Of a stretch of DNA of 64,000 bases, positions 9,635-18,912 are shown one piece after another; within the stretch, counting starts at the first letter, position 1; every line of letters starts with the position of its first letter. This DNA comes from JALYNX01 sp963746905 (GTDB lineage Bacteria > Actinomycetota > Acidimicrobiia > Spongiisociales > ZC4RG35): the NCBI GenBank assembly GCA_963746905.1, contig CAVVCY010000003.1, positions 620,001 through 684,000 of the forward strand, written 5' to 3'. The notes beneath the pieces were generated by a model, which saw only the letters and a list, made by a program, of their open reading frames with translations, ran no database searches and was not told the DNA's origin. Both the position numbers and the translations under genes were made by a program.

Positions 9635-9635
9635 G

Positions 9636-9908
9636 TCAGACGAATCGACCGTCCGGGAAGCACCAACGCCATTCCTCGCCGACCTCGAACGAGCGCACGA
9701 TCGCATGCTCGGAGGCAGCGGCGTGCTTGCGGGCATGGGTGTTCTTCGACTGGTCGCAGCAGCCGACATTCCCGCAGGTGAGACAGAGGCGCAGGTGGAC
9801 CCAGGTATCCCCGATCGCGAGGCACTCCCCACAGCCGGCGCTGGCCGGCTCTACCTCCTGAATCATGCCGAGGTGCTCACAAGGTGGTTGTTCGCGAGTC
9901 CATCCCAT
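9636..9908 (-). CDS. UBP-type zinc-finger protein
   Basis: 90 aa. It matches the zf-UBP pattern throughout: CEH near residue 10, CGEC near 27-30, W and L of WVHLRLC, CLTCGNVGCC, then the spaced histidines of THARKHAAASEH. In eukaryotes this fold binds the ubiquitin C-terminus; stand-alone bacterial versions have no settled role. It is the first gene of the operon with the receiver-flavoprotein and the cNMP kinase, which are separated by one base and by a four-base overlap. This arrangement implies a shared function. It could be a zinc or redox sensor, or a docking partner for the cysteine-less flavoprotein; neither is shown by the sequence. Confidence 0.88.
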   Translation of the reverse strand: MGWTREQPPCEHLGMIQEVEPASAGCGECLAIGDTWVHLRLCLTCGNVGCCDQSKNTHARKHAAASEHAIVRSFEVGEEWRWCFPDGRFV

Positions 9909-9980
9909 GTTCGTTCTTCCCTGCCTGTCCGAAACCTGGTGCGAAATCTAGGCCTTTGTCGGGTCGTCTGCGAACGGCCC

Positions 9981-9986
9981 TAACCT
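9981..9986 (+). promoter_or_regulatory. Putative -10 element for leaderless fabH transcript
   Basis: TAACCT lies eight bases before the fabH ATG, and no Shine-Dalgarno sequence is present in between. This spacing puts transcription start at or next to the start codon, as in actinobacterial leaderless genes. The same TAACCT-N8-start pattern occurs before the NfeD-type gene at 51271. Confidence 0.45.
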
Positions 9987-9994
9987 TGATCGCG

Positions 9995-10972
9995 ATGGCA
10001 GGCTTCCTGGGTTTCGGGGGATATGTCCCCGAACGTGTAATGACCAATGACGATTGGGCTGCCCTGGTCGACACCACCGACGAGTGGATCACCCAAAGGA
10101 CCGGCATCAAGCGCCGCCGGGTTGCCGCTGAGGATGAGACCACCCTCACGCTGGCCGCAAATGCTGCGGAGGTCGCGATCAAGGATGCCGGGCTCGTGGC
10201 CGCCGACATCGGCGAGATCATCATCGCTACTGACACGCCCGAGCTCTACACACCGGACACGGCCGCCCTTCTCCAGCATCGCCTCGGCTGTGACCACATT
10301 CCGGTTTACGACCTTGGTGGAAGCGGCTGCGCTGGGTTTGTTCAGGCGCTGGACATCGCCCGGGCTCGTATCGCCTTTTCCCCTCGCAACGTCCTCGTTG
10401 TCGGTGTCGAGCTCATCACCCGGCTCATCGATTGGACCGATCGGGCCACTTCGGTCCTCTTTGGCGACGCCGCCGGGGCAGTGGTTCTCGGTACTGAAGG
10501 AGGACAGGCCAGGCTGCTCGAGGTCGTATCAGGCACCGATGGCTCCCAGGCCGAGATCCTGACCCTTTCCACCGGTGGCACCAGGAACCCGTTCAACGAG
10601 GCGAGCCTGGCGGCCGGGGACTACAACCGGCTGGTGATGGACGGCCCGAAGGTCTTCACGGAAGCGGTGAAACGGATGAGTGCCTCCGTCGAGGATCTCC
10701 TGGCAAGGATCGGGAAGACCACCGACGAGGTAGACCTGATGATCCCGCATCAAGCCAACCTGAGGATCATCGATGCCATCGGGCGCAGACTTGGCCTCAG
10801 CGAAGAACAGGTCTACGTCAACATCCAGGAGTACGGGAACACCGGCTCGGCGACAGTTCCTTTCGCATTGTGGGAGGCGGTCGACACCGGTCGGATCAAG
10901 GACGGGGACCTGGTGGTGTTGACCGCATTCGGCGCCGGGTTGCACTGGGCGTCGGCTGCGTTGCAGTTCTGA
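9995..10972 (+). CDS. fabH: Beta-ketoacyl-ACP synthase III
   Basis: 325 aa, standard KAS III length. It condenses an acyl-CoA primer with malonyl-ACP to start fatty-acid synthesis. The catalytic triad is intact and correctly spaced: Cys112 in GGSGCAGF, His252 in PHQANLR and Asn282 in YGNTGSA. The RTGIKRR and DGPKVF signatures also fit. The open frame extends upstream to 9884, but that part is divergent-promoter DNA; ATG 9995 starts the conserved GFGGYVPE. It is not followed by acpP or fabF, so it stands alone here. Primer preference (acetyl or branched) cannot be read from the sequence. Confidence 0.93.
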   Translation: MAGFLGFGGYVPERVMTNDDWAALVDTTDEWITQRTGIKRRRVAAEDETTLTLAANAAEVAIKDAGLVAADIGEIIIATDTPELYTPDTAALLQHRLGCDHIPVYDLGGSGCAGFVQALDIARARIAFSPRNVLVVGVELITRLIDWTDRATSVLFGDAAGAVVLGTEGGQARLLEVVSGTDGSQAEILTLSTGGTRNPFNEASLAAGDYNRLVMDGPKVFTEAVKRMSASVEDLLARIGKTTDEVDLMIPHQANLRIIDAIGRRLGLSEEQVYVNIQEYGNTGSATVPFALWEAVDTGRIKDGDLVVLTAFGAGLHWASAALQF

Positions 10973-11017
10973 CATTTCTTGCCCCCCTCGACGCACTCGC
11001 TGCGCTCGCTGGCGTCG

Positions 11018-11076
11018 GTCCCCCCGCTACGCAGGGGGACAAACGGCAGGTGTTGTCCCCCCTTTGAAGGGGGGAC
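11018..11076. repeat. Tandem GC-rich hairpins between convergent genes
   Basis: Two hairpins lie between fabH and the response-regulator gene. The first has stem GTCCCCC/GGGGGAC (11018-11024 with 11034-11040); the second has a 9-bp stem (11055-11063 with 11068-11076). The flanks carry TCGCTGCGCTCG-type palindromic sequence. A similar GTCCCCC/GGGGGAC hairpin stands at 47451-47473. They may act as bidirectional terminators or be members of a REP-like family. Confidence 0.55.
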
Positions 11077-11115
11077 CGGCCGAACGAAGTGAGGACGATG
11101 GGGGTTGGCGGTCGT

Positions 11116-11763
11116 TCAGTGATCGTCAGGCCGCAGGTAGCCCTCTTCATAGGCCAGCGCGGTCAATTCGTGCCGGCTGGCCACGCTCAGCTTGTCGAAG
11201 ATGTGGGCCATGTGATTCTCCAGTGTCTTGACTCTGATCCCCATTCGTGACGCCGTCTCCCGGTAGGTGTAGCCCCTAGCGATCAGGTTGACCACCTCGC
11301 GCTCTCGCGGCGTGAGTCTCGAGATCGACGACTCGGCGACGATGTCCTCGTCGATGTCGAGCAGGTAACCGGCAACATCAGGCGACACCGGTCGGGCCCC
11401 CGCATAGGTCTGATGGATGAGATCGGGAAGGTCGGTTCCCAATGTGGTCTTGGTGATGTAGCCGTCGACGCCGGCCTCCATCAGACGGGCCACGTCCTCG
11501 CGCGACGTCGAGACCGTGAGCGCCATGAACCGAACATCGGGTTGCTGGGGTCGAATGGCGTCGATCACCGAGGCGCCACCGCCTCCCGGCAGCTTGACGT
11601 CGAGCACTACCAACTGCGGGTCGCGCTCCCTGGTCAACTCGATGGCGCTGTCCACGTTGTCGGCCTCGCCGACGATCTCGAAGGAATGATCGAGGATCGC
11701 CCGCATCCCGGCGCGAACTACATCGTGATCGTCGACGAGAAGGATCCGAAGCCTGTCCGTCAT
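11116..11763 (-). CDS. NarL/FixJ-type response regulator
   Basis: 215 aa. The receiver domain has LLVDDHD and phosphoacceptor Asp55 in VVLDVKLPG. The C-terminal LuxR helix-turn-helix (about 148-210) starts at LTPREREVVNLIARG and contains the recognition helix RVKTLENHMAHIF. It binds DNA once phosphorylated by the kinase encoded immediately upstream, whose stop codon is two bases from this ATG. The two genes form a co-transcribed two-component pair. The target genes are not evident from the window. Confidence 0.93.
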   Translation of the reverse strand: MTDRLRILLVDDHDVVRAGMRAILDHSFEIVGEADNVDSAIELTRERDPQLVVLDVKLPGGGGASVIDAIRPQQPDVRFMALTVSTSREDVARLMEAGVDGYITKTTLGTDLPDLIHQTYAGARPVSPDVAGYLLDIDEDIVAESSISRLTPREREVVNLIARGYTYRETASRMGIRVKTLENHMAHIFDKLSVASRHELTALAYEEGYLRPDDH

Positions 11764-11765
11764 CC

Positions 11766-12884
11766 CTACACCTCTACGGTGATCTTGATCTCGGTGCCCG
11801 ACTCCCGCCCGGAGTCGATGTCCACCACGCCGCCGACTGCTTCGACTCGCTTGGCGAGACGTTCGTGGACCCGCATCCGCGCCCCCTCATCGGTGAACCC
11901 GGTGCCCCGGTCCCGCACGTGGATATGGGCATCGCCGTTGCTGAAATCGGCATATAGGGCAATGTTGGGCGAGCCGGAGTGTTTGGCGGCATTGGCCAAG
12001 GCCTCGCGGGCCGCCTCCACCGCGGCGCTGAGGCTGGCGTTGAGTTGGGCGTCGTCACGGATCACGGCTTCGATCTCGACCCGATGGGTGTCCTCGATCT
12101 CGTCCCGCACCGCTAACAACGAGGCTCGGAAGCTGTTGGGAAAGTCGGACCGCCATTCTTCGATGTTCCTGCGGAGCTCGCGCTCCTGGCGTCTGGCGAG
12201 ATAGCGAGACTGGGCAGGGTCGTCGGCCCCCATTCGTATGGCGTGGAGGGTCTGCAGGACTGAGTCATGCAGGCGATCGGCCAGTGCGGCTCTCTGCTCG
12301 TGAAGCAACACCACAGCCTGTTCCTCGGCCAGGCGCTCCTGGGCTTCCTGCCGAGCAATGTCGTAGGCGCGCAATTTGTCGAAGGTCCAACCGACGATGG
12401 CTCCGACAACGAAGAAGATGACACTCCCCGCCGCTCTGACGGCTCCGAGGTCGGCGATGATGTGAACCAGGAACTGCTCGACGCCCAAGAGCAGCGCGGC
12501 GATGAGGGATCCCGGCAGACCTCCAACCAGTGCTCCGGTGAAAACCAGAGAGAGGGGCAGCCCGCCATGGAACAATTCCTCGGCACCGGACGCCACTGAG
12601 GCCGCCCCGATGGCGAGCATGGCCAGCGAGTCCAAAGCGAACCATCCCACTGAGCTCATGGCCTTGGGGTGGGCGCGGGACATGTACCAGGTGAGCACGG
12701 TCCAGACCACCGCAAGTCCCATGGATGCGTAGACGATCCATAGCTTTGGAGGGGGCTCCACGGCCAGGGTGATCACCACCAGGATGGCCATCCACACCAA
12801 TCCGAGGAATCGGAAGATGACCACCATCCGGCGCAGAGTGGCCTCGAGCTCAGGGCTGCCGCGACGGCTGAATCTCGAGGTCAT
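11766..12884 (-). CDS. NarX/DesK-type membrane sensor histidine kinase
   Basis: About 372 aa from ATG 12884. Four to six hydrophobic segments fill roughly the first 165 residues. The HisKA_3-type motif ADRLHDSVLQTLHAIR follows, then a HATPase_c domain with REALANAAKHSG (N-box) and DRGTGF (G-box). It pairs with the NarL regulator two bases downstream. The open frame runs on to 13016 through other ATGs (for example 12944), but that stretch is palindrome-rich and Pro/Ser-rich, so I place the start at MTSRFSRRG. No good Shine-Dalgarno sequence was seen, and the start could be the ATG near 12944. Confidence 0.85.
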   Translation of the reverse strand: MTSRFSRRGSPELEATLRRMVVIFRFLGLVWMAILVVITLAVEPPPKLWIVYASMGLAVVWTVLTWYMSRAHPKAMSSVGWFALDSLAMLAIGAASVASGAEELFHGGLPLSLVFTGALVGGLPGSLIAALLLGVEQFLVHIIADLGAVRAAGSVIFFVVGAIVGWTFDKLRAYDIARQEAQERLAEEQAVVLLHEQRAALADRLHDSVLQTLHAIRMGADDPAQSRYLARRQERELRRNIEEWRSDFPNSFRASLLAVRDEIEDTHRVEIEAVIRDDAQLNASLSAAVEAAREALANAAKHSGSPNIALYADFSNGDAHIHVRDRGTGFTDEGARMRVHERLAKRVEAVGGVVDIDSGRESGTEIKITVEV

Positions 12885-13192
12885 GGTGGCCGAAGCTACC
12901 CCTTCGGCGCTCGGGGGATCCAGTGTGATTGCGTTGATGACCATGGGAGAACTGGAGATTGTCCATGGGGGGATTGCCGGAGCGCTCCCCCCATGGGGTC
13001 CCCATTGTCGCTTCAAGGGACGTGGTTTCCCTGAAGTCCCCGAATGAGATCATCGCTGGGGTGGTTCGTATCGCATATGGGGGATCTCCCCTATGAGTGC
13101 GGGGAGGATCGCCCGTGAACGCAAGACACGGCCACCGTTAGCCGGTGGCCGTGTGGGTCTGCGTTGGGTCGTTGAGACCCTTCGCGGAGGGC
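12885..13192. other. Gene-free stretch rich in palindromes
   Basis: I see no convincing gene in these about 308 bases. They contain CCATGGGGGG facing CCCCCCATGG (12963-12972 and 12987-12996), a second dyad CATAtGGGGGA-TC-TCCCCTATG (13074-13095), and a terminator-like hairpin at 13127-13153. The first two lie just upstream of the NarX-type kinase and could be operators or structured leader. Confidence 0.5.
13127..13153. terminator. 11-bp stem hairpin
   Basis: CACGGCCACCG pairs perfectly with CGGTGGCCGTG around the loop TTAGC. It lies downstream of the small membrane protein gene on the minus strand. No long T-run follows, so it is a possible rather than certain intrinsic terminator. Confidence 0.55.
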
Positions 13193-13465
13193 TTAGAGAA
13201 CTTGGGTGACGATGGGGATCGCCATCAGCGTCACGCCCAGCGTGGTCAGTCTGACGGCAGTCGGCACCATCGCCGCACGAATCGACGTCGCGGCGAGCGC
13301 GACGCCGACCAAGATGAGAATCCAGGCGTTCTGGGCCCCGAGAGTTGCCAGAAGCATGACCAAGGTGGCCACGATCACGCCGGCTACGGCTATCAGTGCC
13401 CTTGTCACCTTGCCGATCGGATGGGCAGTCCAATCAGTGAAGAACTCGGCTGTTGATGCGGTCAT
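13193..13465 (-). CDS. Small hypothetical membrane protein
   Basis: 90 aa with no family I recognise. After a short polar head (MTASTAEFFTDWTAHPIGK) come three hydrophobic stretches at about 20-42, 45-62 and 68-88. The whole remainder is therefore membrane embedded. It is followed by the 13127-13153 hairpin and lies about 60 bases downstream of the membrane sensor gene on the same strand, so co-transcription is possible. Uniform hydrophobicity and the ATG support a real gene, but no function can be given. Confidence 0.6.
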   Translation of the reverse strand: MTASTAEFFTDWTAHPIGKVTRALIAVAGVIVATLVMLLATLGAQNAWILILVGVALAATSIRAAMVPTAVRLTTLGVTLMAIPIVTQVL

Positions 13466-13522
13466 GGCCCTATTTCGGCAAATCGGGCTCTCTTCTTTAG
13501 AGAACCGACTGGGTCGAACGCC

Positions 13523-14641
13523 TCAACCGCGATCGGAGATCCAAATCCCGAGGGACACCGGGTGCAAGGTCTTCTCGACGACGTCGGCGAGACCGAACGT
13601 CAGCTGCTCGAAATCGGTTTGGTCCCGGAGTTGGACCGTGAAGCGGTCCAACACCTGCTGACTCTGATAGCGACCCCGATTGAACCTTCGGTCGACCCCA
13701 TCCTGGATCCGTCCCCGAAGCGGGTTGAAAAGTGCGAACACCGCAAGAGTGGAGGCGGCGACCGCCAGCGTGGATTCCGTCGTCAGCAGGGTGGTGAGCA
13801 GCGTGAGGCTGCCATAGAAGGTCCCGAGCAATACGGCCACCACCAGCGCGTAGGAAACGGTGCGGGAGATGAATCGGTCGACCTCGTACAGCCTGTACCT
13901 GAGGACCGCGATGGCGACCGCTGCCAGGGCAAGAGTGATCACCAGGGCACCGATCGCACCCACGATGCCGGTGGAGGCCACGCTCCGAGAGATCGCCACT
14001 TCGATCGGGAACCAGATGATCTGGAGTAGGGCTGCATAGGCGAGCCACTTCATTTGTTGGCGGGCGATGCCCTTGGAGCGTCGGAAGCGCACGATGATTG
14101 CCACGCACGCGGTTAGAACAGTGACAACGAGGGCTACCCCGAAAGCACCGGCTGTGATCTCGCCCAAAGGATGCAGAGTGACCCTCAGTGGGTTCTCGGT
14201 GATCGCGGTCGTCTCCTCGCCGCCCCAGCCGCCGTTGGTCAAGGGGGAGATGACGGCGAGGAAGCCGGTCAACCAGAGAAGAGGGCGAACCCAGCGCCAC
14301 CGCGGTGAGGGAAGCATCCCGTCCGGGAAGTAAATGAAGGCCGCAAGCAGGAACGGTATCCAAAGGCTCGCTGCCGCGTTCGAAGCAGCCTCGACCAGCC
14401 CAGCCTTGGCTACCTCACCGTTCTCCAGATACAACACGACGGGGATGAAGAGAAGCCAGCCAGCGGCAAAGACGAGACCGGAGGCGAGGATGAAACGGCC
14501 TACCACGTTGCCGGGACGGTTGGCGAGAATGACCACCCCCGTCGAGATCATCGCCCCCTGCAGGATGGCCCACCCGACGTCCGCCACCGTGAACACCTGC
14601 GTCTCCAGACGCACGGTGAAGTAGACCGAGACCACGACCAC
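13523..14641 (-). CDS. Polytopic membrane sensor-like protein without a kinase domain (paralogue A)
   Basis: 372 aa from GTG 14641. About eight to nine membrane helices are followed by a conserved cytoplasmic segment: LRYRLYEVDRFISRTVSYA, then LTTLL, FNPLRGRIQDGVDRRFNRGRY, and a short tail LRDQTDFEQL ending in LGIWISDRG. Full-length relatives are usually the membrane part of sensor kinases or phosphatases, and here translation stops where a GAF domain would begin. It is a paralogue of the 17665-18901 protein, sharing the RYRLY-DxDR-SRTVSY and VDRRFNR motifs. The open frame continues upstream of 14641 without an ATG or GTG (LIPAWAL reads in frame), so the true N-terminus is uncertain. Confidence 0.75.
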   Translation of the reverse strand: MVVVSVYFTVRLETQVFTVADVGWAILQGAMISTGVVILANRPGNVVGRFILASGLVFAAGWLLFIPVVLYLENGEVAKAGLVEAASNAAASLWIPFLLAAFIYFPDGMLPSPRWRWVRPLLWLTGFLAVISPLTNGGWGGEETTAITENPLRVTLHPLGEITAGAFGVALVVTVLTACVAIIVRFRRSKGIARQQMKWLAYAALLQIIWFPIEVAISRSVASTGIVGAIGALVITLALAAVAIAVLRYRLYEVDRFISRTVSYALVVAVLLGTFYGSLTLLTTLLTTESTLAVAASTLAVFALFNPLRGRIQDGVDRRFNRGRYQSQQVLDRFTVQLRDQTDFEQLTFGLADVVEKTLHPVSLGIWISDRG

Positions 14642-14776
14642 CAGCGCCCACGCGGGGATCAGCAGCCAGAGCGCTTGATTGCGTGAGCGGTCGTTTCTCG
14701 TTTCGTTTGCCTGCCTGTTGTCGAGGTCGACGTTGTACCGATATTGCGGGTGATTGGTTACGAGGACGTTACGCAG

Positions 14777-17545
14777 TCACCACTGGCGGAGTAACCAGAC
14801 CTCGGGTTCCTGAGCACCGGCGTTCACGTCGGCGAAGAGCGCGACCGCCTGCATCAACTGATGGTCCGCCTCGTCCTCCCGCCCTGCTCTGTGGTGGATA
14901 TCGGCGAGGTGGTTGTGCAGGGCCGCCTCCCGATGCCGGTTGCCGGTCCTGGCAGCGATCTGGATCGCCTCTTCGATCAGGTCGACCGCCGGGCCTGTCC
15001 GCCCCGGCAGCGGTGTGAAGCAGCGCCTGGTTGTTGAGTGCGGCCATGCGGAGGAGGTCGTCGTCCCCGGCCAGCCTCAGCGCCTCTTCCAGGTGGCTCA
15101 TCGCTGTGTCAGGGTCCGACGAGATGACGCCGAGGATGTTCTCGGCACGTGACAGTTGGCGAGGGTCGTCGGTGGCGGTGGCGGCGGCCACCGCCTGCTC
15201 GGCATGGTCGAGCGCACCGGATGGATCCCCGGTCCGTTGCAGCAGGAGTGCCCAGTCGGCGTGCAATTCGGCAGGCTGCGGGTGCAGAGGCAGGGCCCGG
15301 TCATAGTGCTCGGTCGCCAGGGAGAACCTACCGACCAGACGCTGCACCTCACCCAGGCGGTGCTCGGCAAGCCCAAGCTGGGGCCCGTCGGCGAGAGCAG
15401 CTGCTCCGTTGAGCTTCTGAAGGGCGAGGTCGTAGTCACCGACCGACATGGCGATCTCTCCGAGAGCCAGGTGAATCGCTGCCGGGTCGCTGTATCCGAG
15501 ACCAAGCGCCTTTTCGTAGAGACTTCGTGCCTCTGAGAAGGCGTAGACGGCCCGGGAGAGGTCCGCGGCCCGGCGATACCACTCCGGGCTTTCGTCTGAC
15601 CCGGCACCCTCGAGTTGAAAGGCCACAGCAGCGGCCAACCTGTGGGTCGGTCGCCGCGTGCGGGCGTTCCGCCAGCGCCGACGCAGCCCGACGATGGAGA
15701 AGACGACGTCGGATCAGGGAGGTCGAGTCGTAGGTGAGCCGCTGCAAAGCGTCGAGGTTGAAGGCAAGGTCATCGCTTTCGGGAAGCTCGCGGAGCAGTC
15801 CGGCGCTTACCAACTCCTCGACCCCATTGACCACTTCGTCTCTCGGTGCGACCACTGGTCTCACGGAGGAGAGCGGCGTCACAGACACCGTTGAGGACAG
15901 CCGCCGCGGTGGCGACCTGGCGGCCCAGGTCGCTGATATCCCTCAGGCGTGACTCCATGTAGCGCACCATCCCCACGCCCTCGGGGCTGCGGTCGGCTCG
16001 GTCCGACAGCTCCTCAGTGACCAGCAGCGGGACACCGCCGGTGCGCTGGTGGAGCACCTTGGCGGCTTCGACCGTGCCGGTGATCCCGGCCAACTGGTCG
16101 ATGGTCAGGGGTTGGAGGTCGATTCGCACTTCCGTTCCCGAGATCAGGTCTCCGGTCAAATCCGTCAGCGGCTCGCCGGACCGGAGTGCAAGGACGAGAA
16201 GAATCGGCGCAGCATCCAGCCGGCTGGCGACATAGGAAATGAGGCTGGCGGACGCCGGGTCCAGCCACTGAACATCGTCGACCATGACCACGATCGGCTG
16301 GCTGTCGGCCAGTTGGCTGAGGACGATGAAGACACCGTCGAACAATCGAAGCTCTCCAAACGGGATCGGCGCTCTCTGGCGATGCTGGAGCCTGCTGAAA
16401 CTCGGGAACCAGGCGCGCCACCTCGCCGAGAGCCCAGGTCGGAAGCTGGTCCAAGTGCCTCTCGATCAAGGGTGCCGCCGAGCGGAGCAGTTGAGCTGCG
16501 ACCCCGAAAGGGAGATCCTGCTCGGTGCGGAAGGCGCGTCCGGAGAGCGCCGATCGCCCGGAAGCTCGCGCCGCCGCCCCGAGTTCCTCGAGAAGACGGG
16601 TCTTTCCCATCCACGCCGACCCGCTGATGACAATCCCCTTCCCCGAGATAGTCAGGTTGTCCATGGCCTGAAGGAGGCCTGGCGGTCTCTTCCTCCCGGT
16701 CGATCATTGCCTCGGGCGGCGACACGGTGGGTGCCTGAGCCTTGACCTTGCGTCGGACTCCCGGCGCCGGCGGGAGGTCCTCGTCGAGGATCGCCTCGTA
16801 GAGCTCGGTGGTCTCTTCCAAGGGGGGCACACCAAGCTCCTGGTCGAGGACAGCGACACAGCGACGGTATGCCTCGACAGCGCCGGGACGATCTCCGTCC
16901 CAGGCGTGGAGCAGCATCAAGAGGCGGTAGGCGGGCTCGTGCAGGGAATCGAGCTCGATCCAGCTGTGAACCGATCGGAGGGCACCGGAGTAGTCGCCTG
17001 ACGCCGCCTTCGCCATCGCCAGACGTTGAAACGCAACTCCCGCCTGGATTCGCAGAGACTCGGTGACCGTTCTGGCCCAGTCATCGAACTCTGCAGCGTC
17101 CCGCATCGAGAACCCTTCCAGGAAGTCACCCCGGTAGAGAGCAGTTGCCTGTTCGAGATGGGAAATGCAGAGGCTGCAGACGTCGCCCCTGTCGTGGTCG
17201 TGGTGGAACGTCGCTTCGATCTCGGTGGTGAACGCCCGGATGTCACTTGGGGTGTCCTCGGCGAGAGTCACGCTGATCCGATCGGCGGTGACGACTTCGT
17301 GGCCGACCGCGCTGCGGAGGGAGGACAACGTTCGTCGCAAAGTGGCCCGTGAACGTTCGGTGTTGGATTCAGGCCAGAGGAGACTCGCCAGCCGATCGCG
17401 AGTGGCCGTGCCTTCGACAGTCAGATAGGCGAGGAGGGCAATTGCCTTCCTGGTGTCTACGTCGATAGGTGTTCCGGCCTTCTCGATCCGCGGCGGGCCG
17501 AGGAGTCGGATGTCGATGCTGGTGTCTCCGATGGTCGGACGATAT
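14777..17545 (-). pseudogene. SARP-type regulator: BTAD + AAA ATPase + TPR, broken by five frameshifts
   Basis: Reassembled across frames this is a protein of about 920 aa. An OmpR-like winged helix begins near IRLLGPPRIEKAG (no canonical start codon is in frame). The BTAD domain runs to about 16760 (YRGDFLEGF, LHEPAYRLLM). The ATPase has Walker A GSAWMGKTRL (about 16600) and Walker B-like VVMVDDVQWLDP (about 16280), and TPR-like repeats end in EVWLLRQW with a stop at 14777. Frame changes are near 16677, 16395, 15853, 15650 and 15005; the first is explained by one extra C. Such AfsR/SARP proteins activate nearby genes after sensing nucleotide or signals. It is divergent from the second membrane sensor. 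Every fragment keeps family motifs, so assembly indels are plausible. Confidence 0.75.
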
Positions 17546-17631
17546 CGCAGCGTTACGAGAAACTCGCAACTTGAGATTACGGAACGGCTAGTTGTCGGTG
17601 AGGGCTCCTTCGGTTGTTTGGCTCGGTTGCG

Positions 17632-17641
17632 GTTACGTAAC
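17632..17641. promoter_or_regulatory. GTTACGTAAC palindrome in the divergent promoter
   Basis: A perfect 10-bp dyad lies 23 bases before the membrane-sensor ATG at 17665, between it and the SARP gene. Related TCGTAACG-like sequences occur at 17551 (inverted), 18871, 22636 (inverted) and 22681. Their position in control regions suggests a common operator or promoter element; this is inference. Confidence 0.4.
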
Positions 17642-17664
17642 GAAGCAATGGCATCCTGCCGCCA

Positions 17665-18901
17665 ATGAATGGTGGAGTGGAGGCGGGCCTGACGACCTCG
17701 CGACCTCCGAGATCGCAGCGCCGAGCAGGACGATGGGCGGCCACTGCGGTCCTGGTCGCCGGTGTTGCGATGCTGGTGTTCATCGTCGTCGCGACCGGAT
17801 CAGAGGACCGGGACGGGATTGCTGGCTACTTCTTGTTGGCCGCCGCGGCGGTGTTCACGCTGGTGGGGGCCTTGATCATTGCCCGCACCGATGGGAACCG
17901 AGTGGGCTGGGTTTCCTCAGCGATCGGGTTGGCTCTGCTCGGCGCCGGCGTCGTGGGCTACTTGGCCGACCAGGGCTACGTGGCGGCGGGGGCCATTGGT
18001 GGCGCTTTGTGGCTGGCATGGTTCGGTCTGGCCGGATTTCTCATGCTCTGGTTTCCGACCGGGCACCCCGTGTCACCACGATGGCGGTGGGTCGGTTGGC
18101 TCGGTTTCTTGGTGCTGCTGACAGCTCTGAGCTACGCATGTCACCGATCAGGTCTGCACCGAAGGTGGAGATCCCTGCGCCGGCTGGGTCGACAACCCGA
18201 TCGGGGTCAACGGTGTGCCCAACCCGGAATTCGGACCCTTTTCAGGGCTCAACTTCTCGCTTCTGGGGGTGTTTGTGCTGCTCTCGACGGTGTCGCTCAT
18301 TGTCAGGTTGGTGAGGGCACGAGGGGTGGAACGGCTTCAGATGAAATGGTTCCTCTTCGCAGTCGTGTGCTCCGTTCTGGTGGTCCCCTTCCAGGAGGCC
18401 GTCGTGGCATGGCTCTCCATCCCCGAGTGGGTGGGTGAGTTGGTGTTCGGTGCGACGATCCTCATGCTGCCGGTATCTATCGGGGTGGCGGTCCTGCGCT
18501 ATCGCCTTTATGACATCGATCGGATCGTGTCGCGAACCGTCTCCTACACCGTGGTGGTGCTGCTGCTCGCCGCGGTATACGTCGGTGCTGTCACCTGGTT
18601 GACGACTTTGCTCCCTGACCAGTCCGAACTGGTGGTGGCGGCGACGACGCTTGTGGTGGCGACCCTGTTCAACCCGATTCGAAGACGGGTCCAGGGCTGG
18701 GTCGACCGCCGCTTCAACCGCTCTCGCTACAACACCCAGCGGGTGATGGATGGGTTTGCGGGGTCGTTGCGCGACCAGGTCGACGCCGCTGAGGTCGTTG
18801 ATGGCTGGGTTGGCGTGGTGACCGAGACCATGCAGCCGGCATCGGTGGCGGTTTGGACGAGAGAGCAATTTCGTAACGATTCCGAGACGGTCGCGAACTA
18901 G
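17665..18901 (+). CDS. Polytopic membrane sensor-like protein without a kinase domain (paralogue B), one frameshift
   Basis: About 410 aa in two frames. The first frame (from ATG 17665) gives five or so helices including MLWFPTGHPVSPRWRWVGW. The frame changes near 18133-18140, after LLTALSY. The second frame continues through a Cys-containing loop (DQVCTEGGDPCAGW), more helices, LRYRLYDIDRIVSRTVSY, FNPIRRRVQGWVDRRFNRSRY and a tail ending before a GAF domain. It is the homologue of the 13523-14641 protein. It lies 11 bases upstream of the PP2C-type phosphatase gene, so it is a likely membrane input for that partner-switching module. The frameshift is probably a single extra base. Confidence 0.72.
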
Positions 18902-18912
18902 AAAGTGAGTAG

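Noticed and set aside
13050..13433. 127-aa minus-strand open frame
   Set aside because: Very Arg/Asp/His-rich translation crossing a terminator-like hairpin; the 90-aa membrane protein frame in the same place is more protein-like.
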